A stretch of DNA of 7,206 nt from an uncultured Collinsella sp. (GTDB taxonomy: Bacteria > Actinomycetota > Coriobacteriia > Coriobacteriales > Coriobacteriaceae). The stretch is taken from NCBI GenBank assembly GCA_902465105.1, contig CABQLM010000080.1, forward strand, positions 1 to 7,206. The letters are read 5' to 3'. Position 1 is the first letter of the stretch. The number at the start of each line of letters is the position of its first letter. Made by a program: the position numbers and the translations under genes. Below, in pieces: positions 1-5,365 of the stretch. The notes beneath the pieces are model-generated. The model saw nothing but the letters and a program-made list of their open reading frames with translations. It was not told the origin of the DNA and did no database searches.

Positions 1-99
1 GCGGGCCGCATTTGGACAATCTGACGTTCAACTTCAAGGGCGCGACCAGAAGGTCGGCGCCCTTTCGTTTCGCGTCACCTTGTCTCAAATGCGACCCGC
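1..99. repeat. Imperfect palindromic element at the window edge
   Basis: Bases 1-19 and 80-99 are inverted copies of each other: reverse-complementing the right arm gives the left arm with one mismatch (C6) and one extra base. Nested inside is a second, GC-rich stem, 36-47 against 52-64, with a 4-base AGAA loop and one bulged G. It may continue left of the window, so its full length is unknown. The inner stem is followed on the + strand by TTTCGTTT, so it could also act as a terminator for a gene to the left. No ORF of protein-like composition covers it. I read it as an interspersed palindromic repeat; family not identified. Confidence 0.6.
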
Positions 100-145
100 T
101 CGCTGTCCGTCCTCTACCTGCGGCGTTGTCTTGCTCCGGATGCGA

Positions 146-254
146 CAGTTAGGGACGTTCCTTTTCTGCCGGCAGTCAGGGACACTCTTTGGGGTAGTCA
201 TTGGGGACGTTCTTGTTTGACTAGTCGTTTAAGAACGTCCCCAACGACTACCCC
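146..254. repeat. Cluster of three GGGAC-type repeat units ending in a long hairpin
   Basis: Three degenerate direct copies of a short unit, AGT(C/T)A followed by GGGAC and a pyrimidine-rich tail, begin near 147, 174 and 196, about 24-27 bases apart. The third copy is also the left arm of a strong inverted repeat: 191-214 pairs with 231-254 in 23 of 24 positions (A200 faces C245). The 16-base loop itself contains the palindrome GACTAGTC (219-226). No protein-like ORF lies here. The structure resembles REP/BIME-type palindromes mobilised by Y1 (RAYT) transposases, but no such transposase is in the window, so that assignment is inference. Confidence 0.7.
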
Positions 255-426
255 TCGCGTATCGTATGCGCGCCGGGCTTCGGGGGCCAGGCGCACTCTG
301 TTAAACATGCCCTCGGGTCGCACGTTTCACTTCGAATCAATCATACAAGCCCCCCCAATCTGTTCGGTTTCCCCAGATTGTGAGCCCGCACACCCAAGCC
401 GCACGGCCCGCCGTTCAGCTGAAACC
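255..426. other. Intergenic stretch with no recognisable gene
   Basis: This part of the 755-base gene-free left end shows no ORF with protein-like composition, no tRNA fold and no clear promoter. A short dyad, CAATCTG at 356-362 and CAGATTG at 374-380, has an 11-base loop but no T-tract on either strand, so I do not call it a terminator. The open frame running through 217-540 starts inside the repeat hairpin, has a Ser/Arg/Pro-rich translation typical of non-coding GC-rich DNA, and lacks a Shine-Dalgarno. Confidence 0.5.
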
Positions 427-461
427 ACCTGCCAAAAAGGGACAGGTTTATTTTGGCAGGT
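427..461. repeat. Short hairpin with 11-bp perfect arms
   Basis: Bases 427-437 (ACCTGCCAAAA) are the exact reverse complement of 451-461, around a 13-base loop carrying GGGACAGG. The loop sequence recalls the GGGAC units at 146-254, so it may belong to the same broad family of palindromic repeats. The right arm is followed by TTTT (461-464), so weak terminator activity on the + strand is conceivable, but the stem is AT-rich at its tip and no gene lies upstream in the window. Confidence 0.55.
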
Positions 462-482
462 TTTATCTGGGCAAACGTCCAA

Positions 483-517
483 ACCGCCGCGAGAGAGCTG
501 CCTTCCCTCGCGGCGGT
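483..517. repeat. GC-rich hairpin, possible terminator
   Basis: ACCGCCGCGAG (483-493) pairs perfectly with CTCGCGGCGGT (507-517) around a 13-base loop. The stem nearly matches the operon terminator at 682-718, sharing ACCGCCGCGA at its base. Neither flank has a good T-tract (CTTCT on +, TTGGAC on -), so termination is possible but weaker than at 682-718. The two related stems bracket the inverted-repeat element 534-654, suggesting a duplicated terminator or an insertion between two of them. Confidence 0.5.
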
Positions 518-533
518 CTTCTAGCAGAAAAAC

Positions 534-654
534 CAAGTGAGTAGGCTTTTTGCAGAAGGCCGAGCACACGTCAAAACGATATAGCTCTGACCTGCGGTTT
601 TATTGAGTATTTGTCGCGATGTGCTCGGCAGGTTCAAAAAAGTCTACTCACTTG
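534..654. mobile_element. MITE-like 121-bp inverted-repeat element
   Basis: The ends are an inverted repeat: CAAGTGAGTAG at 534-544 faces CTACTCACTTG at 644-654, and the pairing continues through a T5/A6 run with a single mismatch (G545). After an internal loop, CCGAGCACA (560-568) pairs with TGTGCTCGG (620-628). The roughly 50-base centre carries a motif (581-605) that recurs at 4984-5008. There is no ORF of note inside and no clear target-site duplication. I interpret it as a non-autonomous mobile element or a structured repeat. It could instead be an RNA, because the folded form would be a long stem with one internal loop and a large apical loop. Confidence 0.55.
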
Positions 655-676
655 TATCTGAGACGCATCAGGTTGG

Positions 677-718
677 CAAAAACCGCCGCGAAAGGGTCCC
701 CGGTCCCTTCGCGGCGGT
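677..718 (-). terminator. Rho-independent terminator of the ABC transporter operon
   Basis: Read on the minus strand, a GC-rich stem (718-705 against 696-682, with one bulged A at 691-693) is followed at once by five T residues (682-678). It sits 38 bases past the permease stop codon, exactly where the minus-strand operon should end. This is the clearest terminator in the window. Confidence 0.85.
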
Positions 719-755
719 CATACGCCTCTGATTTTGCGACGGTTTTTCCCGCTTG

Positions 756-2978
756 TTACTCGCTGTAACGGGTGGCTATGGCAGCTCGCACCATTCCGGT
801 ACTCATAAGGTAGGTCACCAAGAAGTAGCCACCATAGGCTGCCAGGAAGATTGCACAGGTGAGGCCCACGGTGCCGCCGATGCTCATATTTCCGAAAATG
901 CTCACCAGCTCGATGATCACCTTAAGTGCCACAAAGGAGTGTGCCAGGCCCACTGCCAGCGGGAACAGGAAGAATACCGCTTGCTGCGCCATCACCGAAT
1001 GGCGAATCTGGCGGTCGTCGCAGCCGATCTGTGCCAGCACACGATAGCTGCGGCTGCCGTCGGCCACGTTGGAGAGTTGCTGGATCGACAGAATCGCCGC
1101 GCATGCAACGACCAATACAAAGCCGATGTAGATGGCTAGGTAGCTAATAAGACCGTTCATTTGCGCTGCTTGCGTGTACATCTCGGAGCGTGTGATGAAG
1201 GTTCCCCACAACCCCGGCTCTTTGCCGTCAACGAGCAGATTGTCGAGCAAAGTGTATTTAATGCTCTCGTCTGCCTCGGTCGTATCCATCCCCTGTTTGT
1301 AGTTAACGAGCAGGCTACTGGAATACGGCTGCAGATTAAGTTGGGACAACAGCTCGTCGGCAACGACGACGGTACCCGGATTACTGCCCATCGCCGAGTT
1401 GGCGATGGCCGCCGTATCTTCGTCCGACTTATCGGTTACGGGCTTGAGCGTATGCCCGCCCAAGGTAAGGGCATGGCCGCCAGCCATATACTTGGTGTAC
1501 AGGTCGACCAGCTCGCCGCCCATATCACACGTGAGCAGATACTGGTCGTGACCGATGTGCACCGGCTCCTCGCCCATCATCTGACGCAGTTTGTTGTACT
1601 GGCTCGCCGGCGTCACAAACAGACCCATCGCATCGGCATTGCTACCCCCGAACGCCTTGGGAAGCTTTTCGCCCATGATCTTGCACATCTCGCTTGGGGT
1701 CACCGAAGGATCCGAACCGCCAAGCGGGTAACTCAGATACGAATCGATCTGCACATGCTCACCGGCAACATCGGCAATATTGACCTTCTTGCCGGTCTCG
1801 TCGTTGTTGTCCGCCGACTTGCCCTTACGATCGCCGTGCCATGGATCGCCGTGCCATGCGGAGTACAAATCGACCGTACTATCGGCCAGCACCATGCGAT
1901 CGGCTTCAGACGGATTGATGTACTCTTTGTAGTAGTCGAGCGTATCGGGCGTGTAATAGACATACGTCTGAGACACGTCTACAGGGTTATAGCGCTCCAG
2001 GTTTTCGTTCATCACGTTGGCAATCGACATACCGCACGTCACCGAGGTGATGGCCAAAAACAGGAGCATCGCGATGACGCCCATCGAAAAGCACACCGTA
2101 TTAACCTTGGCCGCAAGCTGGCGCACGGTAAACATATTGAGGCCGCGCCAATACACGCTGCGCAGGCTCTGCAGCAGCTTGATAAGCATGCCCGAGAGTC
2201 CCCAGAACAGCGCAAAGGTACCCACGGTAACCATAGCGGTTGTAATGCCAAACTGGCTCATGGCCTCTTGCAGCTTGCTGTCCGTCGCGGTTAGCGGGAA
2301 CCCATCACGTAGCAGACGGTAATAGGCCACGCCCACAAGCACCACGCCCACGGCAAAGATGGCAATCGCGATCCAGGGGTTGCGTGTCTTGATGCTCTCG
2401 TTGCGACGCTCGGCACCCATAAGCTCGATGAGTTTGGTACGACGCACGGCACGAAGGTTCAGCAGTAGCGTGAGCACAAACATTACGAGCATGCAGGCAA
2501 GGGTCAGGTTGAACGCATGCACCGAGAAAAAGAAGTGGAAATTGGCGATCTGTGTCTTAAAGAGCGAGGCCGTAAAGAATGTCATGAGCTGGGAGAGTCC
2601 CACACCCAGCACAATGCCGACGACAAAGGCCACGACCGATACCATCACGGTCTCGAGCGCCATGATCGTGGCGACGCGCCCGCGCCCCATGCCGAGCACC
2701 TGGTACAGGCCAAACTCCTTTTTGCGGCGTTTCATGATGAAGTTATTGGCATACACCATCAAAAAGGCCATAACACCGGCCAAAAAGTACGTCAGGTCGC
2801 CGAGCATGCTGCCCATAACCTGCGCCAAGCCCTCTTCATCGATTCCGGCGATGTCGACCTGCATCGAGATGGTGTTAAAGGCATAGAAGACCGTGACGCC
2901 CAGAGTGAGCGTCAAAAGGTAGACGAGGTAGTCGCGGCCGGCGCGGCGGACGTTGCCCCAAGCGAGTTTACAGAGCAT
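756..2978 (-). CDS. BceB/FtsX-type ABC transporter permease
   Basis: Membrane subunit of an ABC transporter in the FtsX/MacB superfamily, most like BceB-type permeases that detect and detoxify cell-wall-targeting peptides. Numbered from the GTG at 2990, hydrophobic segments lie near 20-42, 65-82, 108-136, 155-179, 206-224, 249-271 and 297-322, then 613-636, 666-689 and 706-728. That gives ten helices, with a hydrophilic extracytoplasmic domain of about 285 residues (325-610) between helices 7 and 8. This is the BceB layout; the domain is somewhat larger than the roughly 200 residues usual there. I prefer the ATG at 2978 (740 aa) over the in-frame GTG at 2990 because GAGGG (2988-2984) stands 5 bases before it and the protein then begins MLCKLAWGNVRRAG, as family members do. 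It overlaps the ATPase gene by 11 bases, so translation is probably coupled. A 15-bp tandem duplication adds a repeated WHGD to the ectodomain. Substrate unknown. Confidence 0.88.
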   Translation of the reverse strand: MLCKLAWGNVRRAGRDYLVYLLTLTLGVTVFYAFNTISMQVDIAGIDEEGLAQVMGSMLGDLTYFLAGVMAFLMVYANNFIMKRRKKEFGLYQVLGMGRGRVATIMALETVMVSVVAFVVGIVLGVGLSQLMTFFTASLFKTQIANFHFFFSVHAFNLTLACMLVMFVLTLLLNLRAVRRTKLIELMGAERRNESIKTRNPWIAIAIFAVGVVLVGVAYYRLLRDGFPLTATDSKLQEAMSQFGITTAMVTVGTFALFWGLSGMLIKLLQSLRSVYWRGLNMFTVRQLAAKVNTVCFSMGVIAMLLFLAITSVTCGMSIANVMNENLERYNPVDVSQTYVYYTPDTLDYYKEYINPSEADRMVLADSTVDLYSAWHGDPWHGDRKGKSADNNDETGKKVNIADVAGEHVQIDSYLSYPLGGSDPSVTPSEMCKIMGEKLPKAFGGSNADAMGLFVTPASQYNKLRQMMGEEPVHIGHDQYLLTCDMGGELVDLYTKYMAGGHALTLGGHTLKPVTDKSDEDTAAIANSAMGSNPGTVVVADELLSQLNLQPYSSSLLVNYKQGMDTTEADESIKYTLLDNLLVDGKEPGLWGTFITRSEMYTQAAQMNGLISYLAIYIGFVLVVACAAILSIQQLSNVADGSRSYRVLAQIGCDDRQIRHSVMAQQAVFFLFPLAVGLAHSFVALKVIIELVSIFGNMSIGGTVGLTCAIFLAAYGGYFLVTYLMSTGMVRAAIATRYSE
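1829..1858. repeat. Perfect 15-bp tandem duplication inside the permease gene
   Basis: GATCGCCGTGCCATG occurs twice in direct succession (1829-1843 and 1844-1858) with no mismatch. On the coding minus strand it gives the repeated WHGD-containing segment around residues 379-387 of the extracytoplasmic domain. It is in frame, so it adds five residues without breaking the gene. Confidence 0.9.
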
Positions 2979-3753
2979 CGGATCCCTCACCGCCCATCAT
3001 GGCAACGACCTCCATAATGCGGTCGAAGAACTCTCGGCGATCGGTGTCGCCGCGGCGCAGCTCGGTGAAGATCTTGCCGTCGCGGATAAACAGCACACGG
3101 CTCGTGTAGCTGGCGGCAAAGCTATCGTGCGTGACCATGAGCACCGTGGCGCGCAGGCGGCGATTCAGGGCCTCCAGGCTCTCGAGCAGCAGGCGAGCGC
3201 TCTTGGAATCGAGGGCGCCGGTGGGCTCGTCGGCCATGATCATGGTGGGGTCGGTGACGAGCGCGCGAGCCGCGGCAACGCGCTGCTGCTGACCGCCGGA
3301 CATCTGGTAGGGATACTTGTCGAGCACCTGGCTGATGGACAGGCGCGCGGCCACATCCTGCACGCGGGTCGAGATCTCTGCCGAGTTTGTGCGGGCGATA
3401 GTGAGCGGCAGGGCGATGTTCTCGCGTGCCGTGAGCGTATCGAGCAGGTTGGAGTCCTGGAAGATAAAGCCGAGCTCCTCGCGGCGGAACTGCGAGAGTT
3501 TGGCCTGCTTCATACGCGTCACGTCCTGGCCGTTGATGCGGATCATGCCACTTGTGGCGCTATCGATGGTCGACACGCAGTTGAGCAACGTCGACTTGCC
3601 CGAGCCCGAAGCGCCCATGATGCCCACGAACTCACCGCGGTTGACGGTAAAGCTGACGTCGTTGAGCGCACGGGTCACGTTGCCCAGCGCTCCATATACC
3701 TTTTCGAGATGCGCGACCTCCAGTACCGGGGTCGCCATGTGCGTGGTTTGCAT
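2968..3753 (-). CDS. ABC transporter ATP-binding protein (BceA/LolD/MacB class)
   Basis: Cytoplasmic ATPase (261 aa) that powers the permease encoded just downstream. All nucleotide-binding motifs are intact: Walker A GASGSGKST (47-55), Q-loop Gln99 in FIFQDSN, signature MSGGQQQR (151-158), Walker B MIMADEP with Asp175 and Glu176, D-loop GALD (179-182) and the switch His209 in VTHD. The sequence and size fit the exporter-type, mechanotransmission class paired with FtsX-fold permeases. The ATG at 3753 has AAAGGA (3765-3760) six bases upstream; a second ATG five codons in (3738) is less well placed. It is the first gene of a two-gene operon with the permease, whose start lies inside the end of this gene. 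No BceRS-type histidine kinase or response regulator is visible nearby. The ATPase call is secure; the drug-peptide role is inferred from its partner. Confidence 0.93.
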   Translation of the reverse strand: MQTTHMATPVLEVAHLEKVYGALGNVTRALNDVSFTVNRGEFVGIMGASGSGKSTLLNCVSTIDSATSGMIRINGQDVTRMKQAKLSQFRREELGFIFQDSNLLDTLTARENIALPLTIARTNSAEISTRVQDVAARLSISQVLDKYPYQMSGGQQQRVAAARALVTDPTMIMADEPTGALDSKSARLLLESLEALNRRLRATVLMVTHDSFAASYTSRVLFIRDGKIFTELRRGDTDRREFFDRIMEVVAMMGGEGSDAL

Positions 3754-3901
3754 ACCGAGTCCTTTCTTGCGATTAGTCTACGGCATCTATAGTCGCAAGA
3801 AGCCGAGTCGGCTACCATCGATATGGCTTACGCTTGCCTTACCGTTGTGTAAGGTACGGGTAGCTAGCCTGCCACGTGTTGATATTGAGAGAGGACTCCT
3901 G
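3754..3901. promoter_or_regulatory. Divergent intergenic region dense in dyads
   Basis: This region must hold the promoters for both the minus-strand ABC operon and the plus-strand Nudix-Vsr gene. I see four dyads: TCTTGCGA-type arms (3765-3774 with 3791-3800, 9 of 10 paired), a perfect AGCCGA-G-TCGGCT (3801-3813), CCAT-CGAT-ATGG (3815-3826), and CCTTAC-N6-GTAAGG (3837-3842 with 3849-3854). The first lies in the likely 5' leader of the ATPase mRNA. The last is an 18-bp dyad of the size bound by MerR-type regulators. No convincing -35/-10 pair stands out on either strand, so promoter positions are not assigned. Confidence 0.5.
3887..3894 (+). promoter_or_regulatory. Shine-Dalgarno that fixes the TTG start of the Nudix-Vsr gene
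   Basis: A GAGAGG purine run ends 7 bases before TTG at 3902. The reading frame stays open upstream as far as 3317, through the antisense of the ATPase gene, but that part has no protein-like homology. The MutT-like beta strand (KTVHVAAGII) begins directly at this TTG. This site is why I reject the longer frame. Confidence 0.75.
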
Positions 3902-4888
3902 TTGAAGACTGTTCATGTTGCCGCTGGGATCATTCGCAAGGAAGGATCTGACGAGCTGCTTGCCGTGCAGCGCGGCTATGGCGACATGCAGGGACTTTGG
4001 GAGTTCCCCGGTGGCAAGCTCATGCGCGGCGAGACGCCCGAGGACGCCGTACGCCGCGAGCTCATGGAAGAGCTGCAGGTCAAAGTCACCAACCTGCGCG
4101 ATTTCTATACCGTTGAGTACGACTACCCCGATTTCCATCTCTCCATGGAGTGCTACTACTGCTCGCTCGCCGATGAATCCGATGAGCCTCAGAAGCACGA
4201 CCGTCAGCTCGATATCCGCTGGATTCCGCGCACCTCGCTTGCCACGGTGGAATGGATGCCCGCCGACAAGGGGCTCATTGATGCCCTAATTGAGCTGAAG
4301 GAAGACCGGCTTGAGGCAAGCGCCGCCGATAACGCCGAGGCCGCCATGGCCGACGAGTCTGCCGCCAAACCCAAGCGCGCACCTAAGCGCCGTAGCAAAA
4401 AGCGCCCCAAGCCCGGCCTGCTGGACGGCATCGATACCTCGGACCTTTCTGCCGACGAGCGTGAGCTCGTGCGCCGTCGCGCCGCTATAAAAAAGTCCAT
4501 GAAGGGCAACAAGCGTGCGAACACCAAACCCGAGCTGCTCGTTCGCCAGCGCCTGCGCGCCGCGGGCCTTACGGGCTATCGTTTGGAATGGAAGGTACCC
4601 GGCAAGCCCGATATCGCCTTCCCCGGACGCAAGATCGCCATCTTCGTCAACGGCTGCTTTTGGCACCGTTGCCCCAAGTGCAACCCCAGCCAGCCCAAGC
4701 GCAACGTTGAGTTTTGGGAGGCAAAGTTCCGTCGCAACGTCGAACGCGATCGCGCCGCCGTGGCAGCGCTCACTCAAATGGGCTGGACACCCATAACCAT
4801 CTGGGAATGCGAGCTCAAAAAAGACCGCATCGACGCCACCATGGAAAAGGTCATCGAGCAGGTGCGCGCCGCAGAGCCGCAGCGCTAA
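3902..4888 (+). CDS. Nudix hydrolase (MutT/NudG-like) fused to Vsr mismatch endonuclease
   Basis: A 328-residue two-domain protein. Residues 1-132 are a Nudix hydrolase: GLWEFPGGK (31-39) leads into the Nudix box G38-x5-E44-x7-R52-E53-L-x-E56-E57-L58, with the metal-binding Glu residues intact and the usual Gly replaced by Gln59. Overall it reads closest to MutT/NudG enzymes, which hydrolyse oxidised or modified (d)NTPs, NudG including 5-methyl-dCTP. Residues 133-155 are Ala/Glu/Asp-rich and 156-171 strongly basic. Residues 190-322 are Vsr: GKPDIAF with Asp237 (equivalent to the E. coli nicking Asp51), NGCFWH (250-255), RNVERD (278-283) and WEC (301-303). Vsr nicks beside T in T:G mismatches. 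Cys252, 257, 260 and 303 could bind the structural zinc. Vsr usually neighbours a Dcm cytosine methylase; none is visible here. Fusion is in one uninterrupted frame. Domain calls are firm; joint function is inferred. Confidence 0.9.
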   Translation: MKTVHVAAGIIRKEGSDELLAVQRGYGDMQGLWEFPGGKLMRGETPEDAVRRELMEELQVKVTNLRDFYTVEYDYPDFHLSMECYYCSLADESDEPQKHDRQLDIRWIPRTSLATVEWMPADKGLIDALIELKEDRLEASAADNAEAAMADESAAKPKRAPKRRSKKRPKPGLLDGIDTSDLSADERELVRRRAAIKKSMKGNKRANTKPELLVRQRLRAAGLTGYRLEWKVPGKPDIAFPGRKIAIFVNGCFWHRCPKCNPSQPKRNVEFWEAKFRRNVERDRAAVAALTQMGWTPITIWECELKKDRIDATMEKVIEQVRAAEPQR

Positions 4889-5142
4889 CAGCGAGCATTC
4901 ACACGCTCCGCACGTCCGCGCCACATCCACGTCACAAACCTTAGAAAGCCCTTAAGCTCAAAACCTTTCAAGAGTGTTACTCGATAGCTTTGACCTGCGG
5001 TTTCATCGCAACGTCAAACCTCATTAAGCCTTTCTTTAGCGCTTCCTTATCTGCGCTCGCGGCATAATACTGCCAACGCACGGGATCTAGCAGCACACCC
5101 CGTGCGCAAACTTTTGGTGGACATCGAGGAGGCCGCATAAGC
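4889..5142. other. Intergenic region with a conserved motif inside an imperfect inverted repeat
   Basis: No credible gene in these 254 bases. AGAAAGCCCTTAAG (4943-4956) and TTAAGCCTTTCT (5024-5035) form an imperfect inverted repeat. Between them lies a 25-base motif (4984-5008) matching 581-605 at 22 of 25 positions. A CATAAT at 5063-5068 could be a -10 box but has no good -35. No strong terminator is visible after the Nudix-Vsr stop, so that transcript's end is unassigned. Confidence 0.45.
4984..5008. repeat. Second copy of the dispersed 25-base motif
   Basis: It matches 581-605 at 22 of 25 positions, with an unbroken shared core TGACCTGCGGTTT. In both places the motif sits within a flanking inverted repeat whose arms differ in sequence. 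All three differences are C/T. This may be a conserved element core, a protein-binding site or part of a structured RNA. Confidence 0.6.
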
Positions 5143-5352
5143 ATGCATTCTTCCAATGACGCAGCACAGCAGCCATCCCTAAATCATGCGAACCTTTTCT
5201 CCTTCCCCCCGACACAGAGAAACGGCTTCCTCGACTCCCCCACCACAAAAGCCAAACGCTCAACCGACCAGAGCCACAACTTGCGAGCATCGTTCGAAAA
5301 GCTCCAAGCATCCCTAGACAAGGCGTTCCCCGAACAGGCAAGAGCAATCTAA
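5143..5352 (+). CDS. Possible small protein of 69 residues
   Basis: I do not recognise it. The ATG at 5143 follows AGGAGG (5127-5132) at a 10-base gap, a strong but slightly distant ribosome-binding site. The product is polar and low in complexity for the first 45 residues (Ser, Asn, Gln, Pro, Thr), then forms a plausible amphipathic helix (LRASFEKLQASLDKAF). It has no signal peptide, membrane segment or known motif. It ends 25 bases before the AraC-type regulator on the same strand. Third-codon-position GC is moderate, neither clearly coding nor clearly random. A 12-codon GTG frame (5102-5140) ends just upstream and overlaps the same Shine-Dalgarno. It could be a genuine small protein, a leader, or chance. 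Confidence 0.35.
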   Translation: MHSSNDAAQQPSLNHANLFSFPPTQRNGFLDSPTTKAKRSTDQSHNLRASFEKLQASLDKAFPEQARAI

Positions 5353-5365
5353 GCCCATCGCGCTT

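Noticed and set aside
1..255. CRISPR array
   Set aside because: The repeats are degenerate, irregularly spaced at 24-27 bases, self-complementary over long arms and without unique spacers; no cas genes are present.
356..380. CAATCTG / CAGATTG hairpin as a terminator
   Set aside because: Seven-base AT-rich stem, 11-base loop and no T-tract on either strand.
217..569. Short open frames on both strands in the left repeat region
   Set aside because: They start or end inside hairpins, lack Shine-Dalgarno sites, and their composition matches translated intergenic DNA.
1161..2294. Long plus-strand open frame of 377 codons opposite the permease
   Set aside because: Shadow of a high-GC coding gene; the His/Arg-rich translation has no domain, and the minus-strand permease is unambiguous.
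2517..3792. Plus-strand open frames opposite the permease start and the ATPase
   Set aside because: Antisense shadows with low-complexity His/Ala/Arg-rich translations and no independent ribosome-binding site.
3317..3901. Upstream extension of the Nudix-Vsr reading frame to an ATG at 3317
   Set aside because: It runs antisense through the ABC ATPase gene, has no recognisable homology, and the Nudix domain begins exactly at the TTG at 3902 behind a good Shine-Dalgarno.
4286..4930. Minus-strand 214-codon frame opposite the Vsr domain
   Set aside because: The plus-strand Vsr motifs are clear; the antisense translation is a GC-skew artefact.
4984..5027. The TTGACC inside the dispersed motif as a -35 box
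   Set aside because: No -10 hexamer lies 16-18 bases downstream; the nearest (CATTAA) is about 24 bases away.
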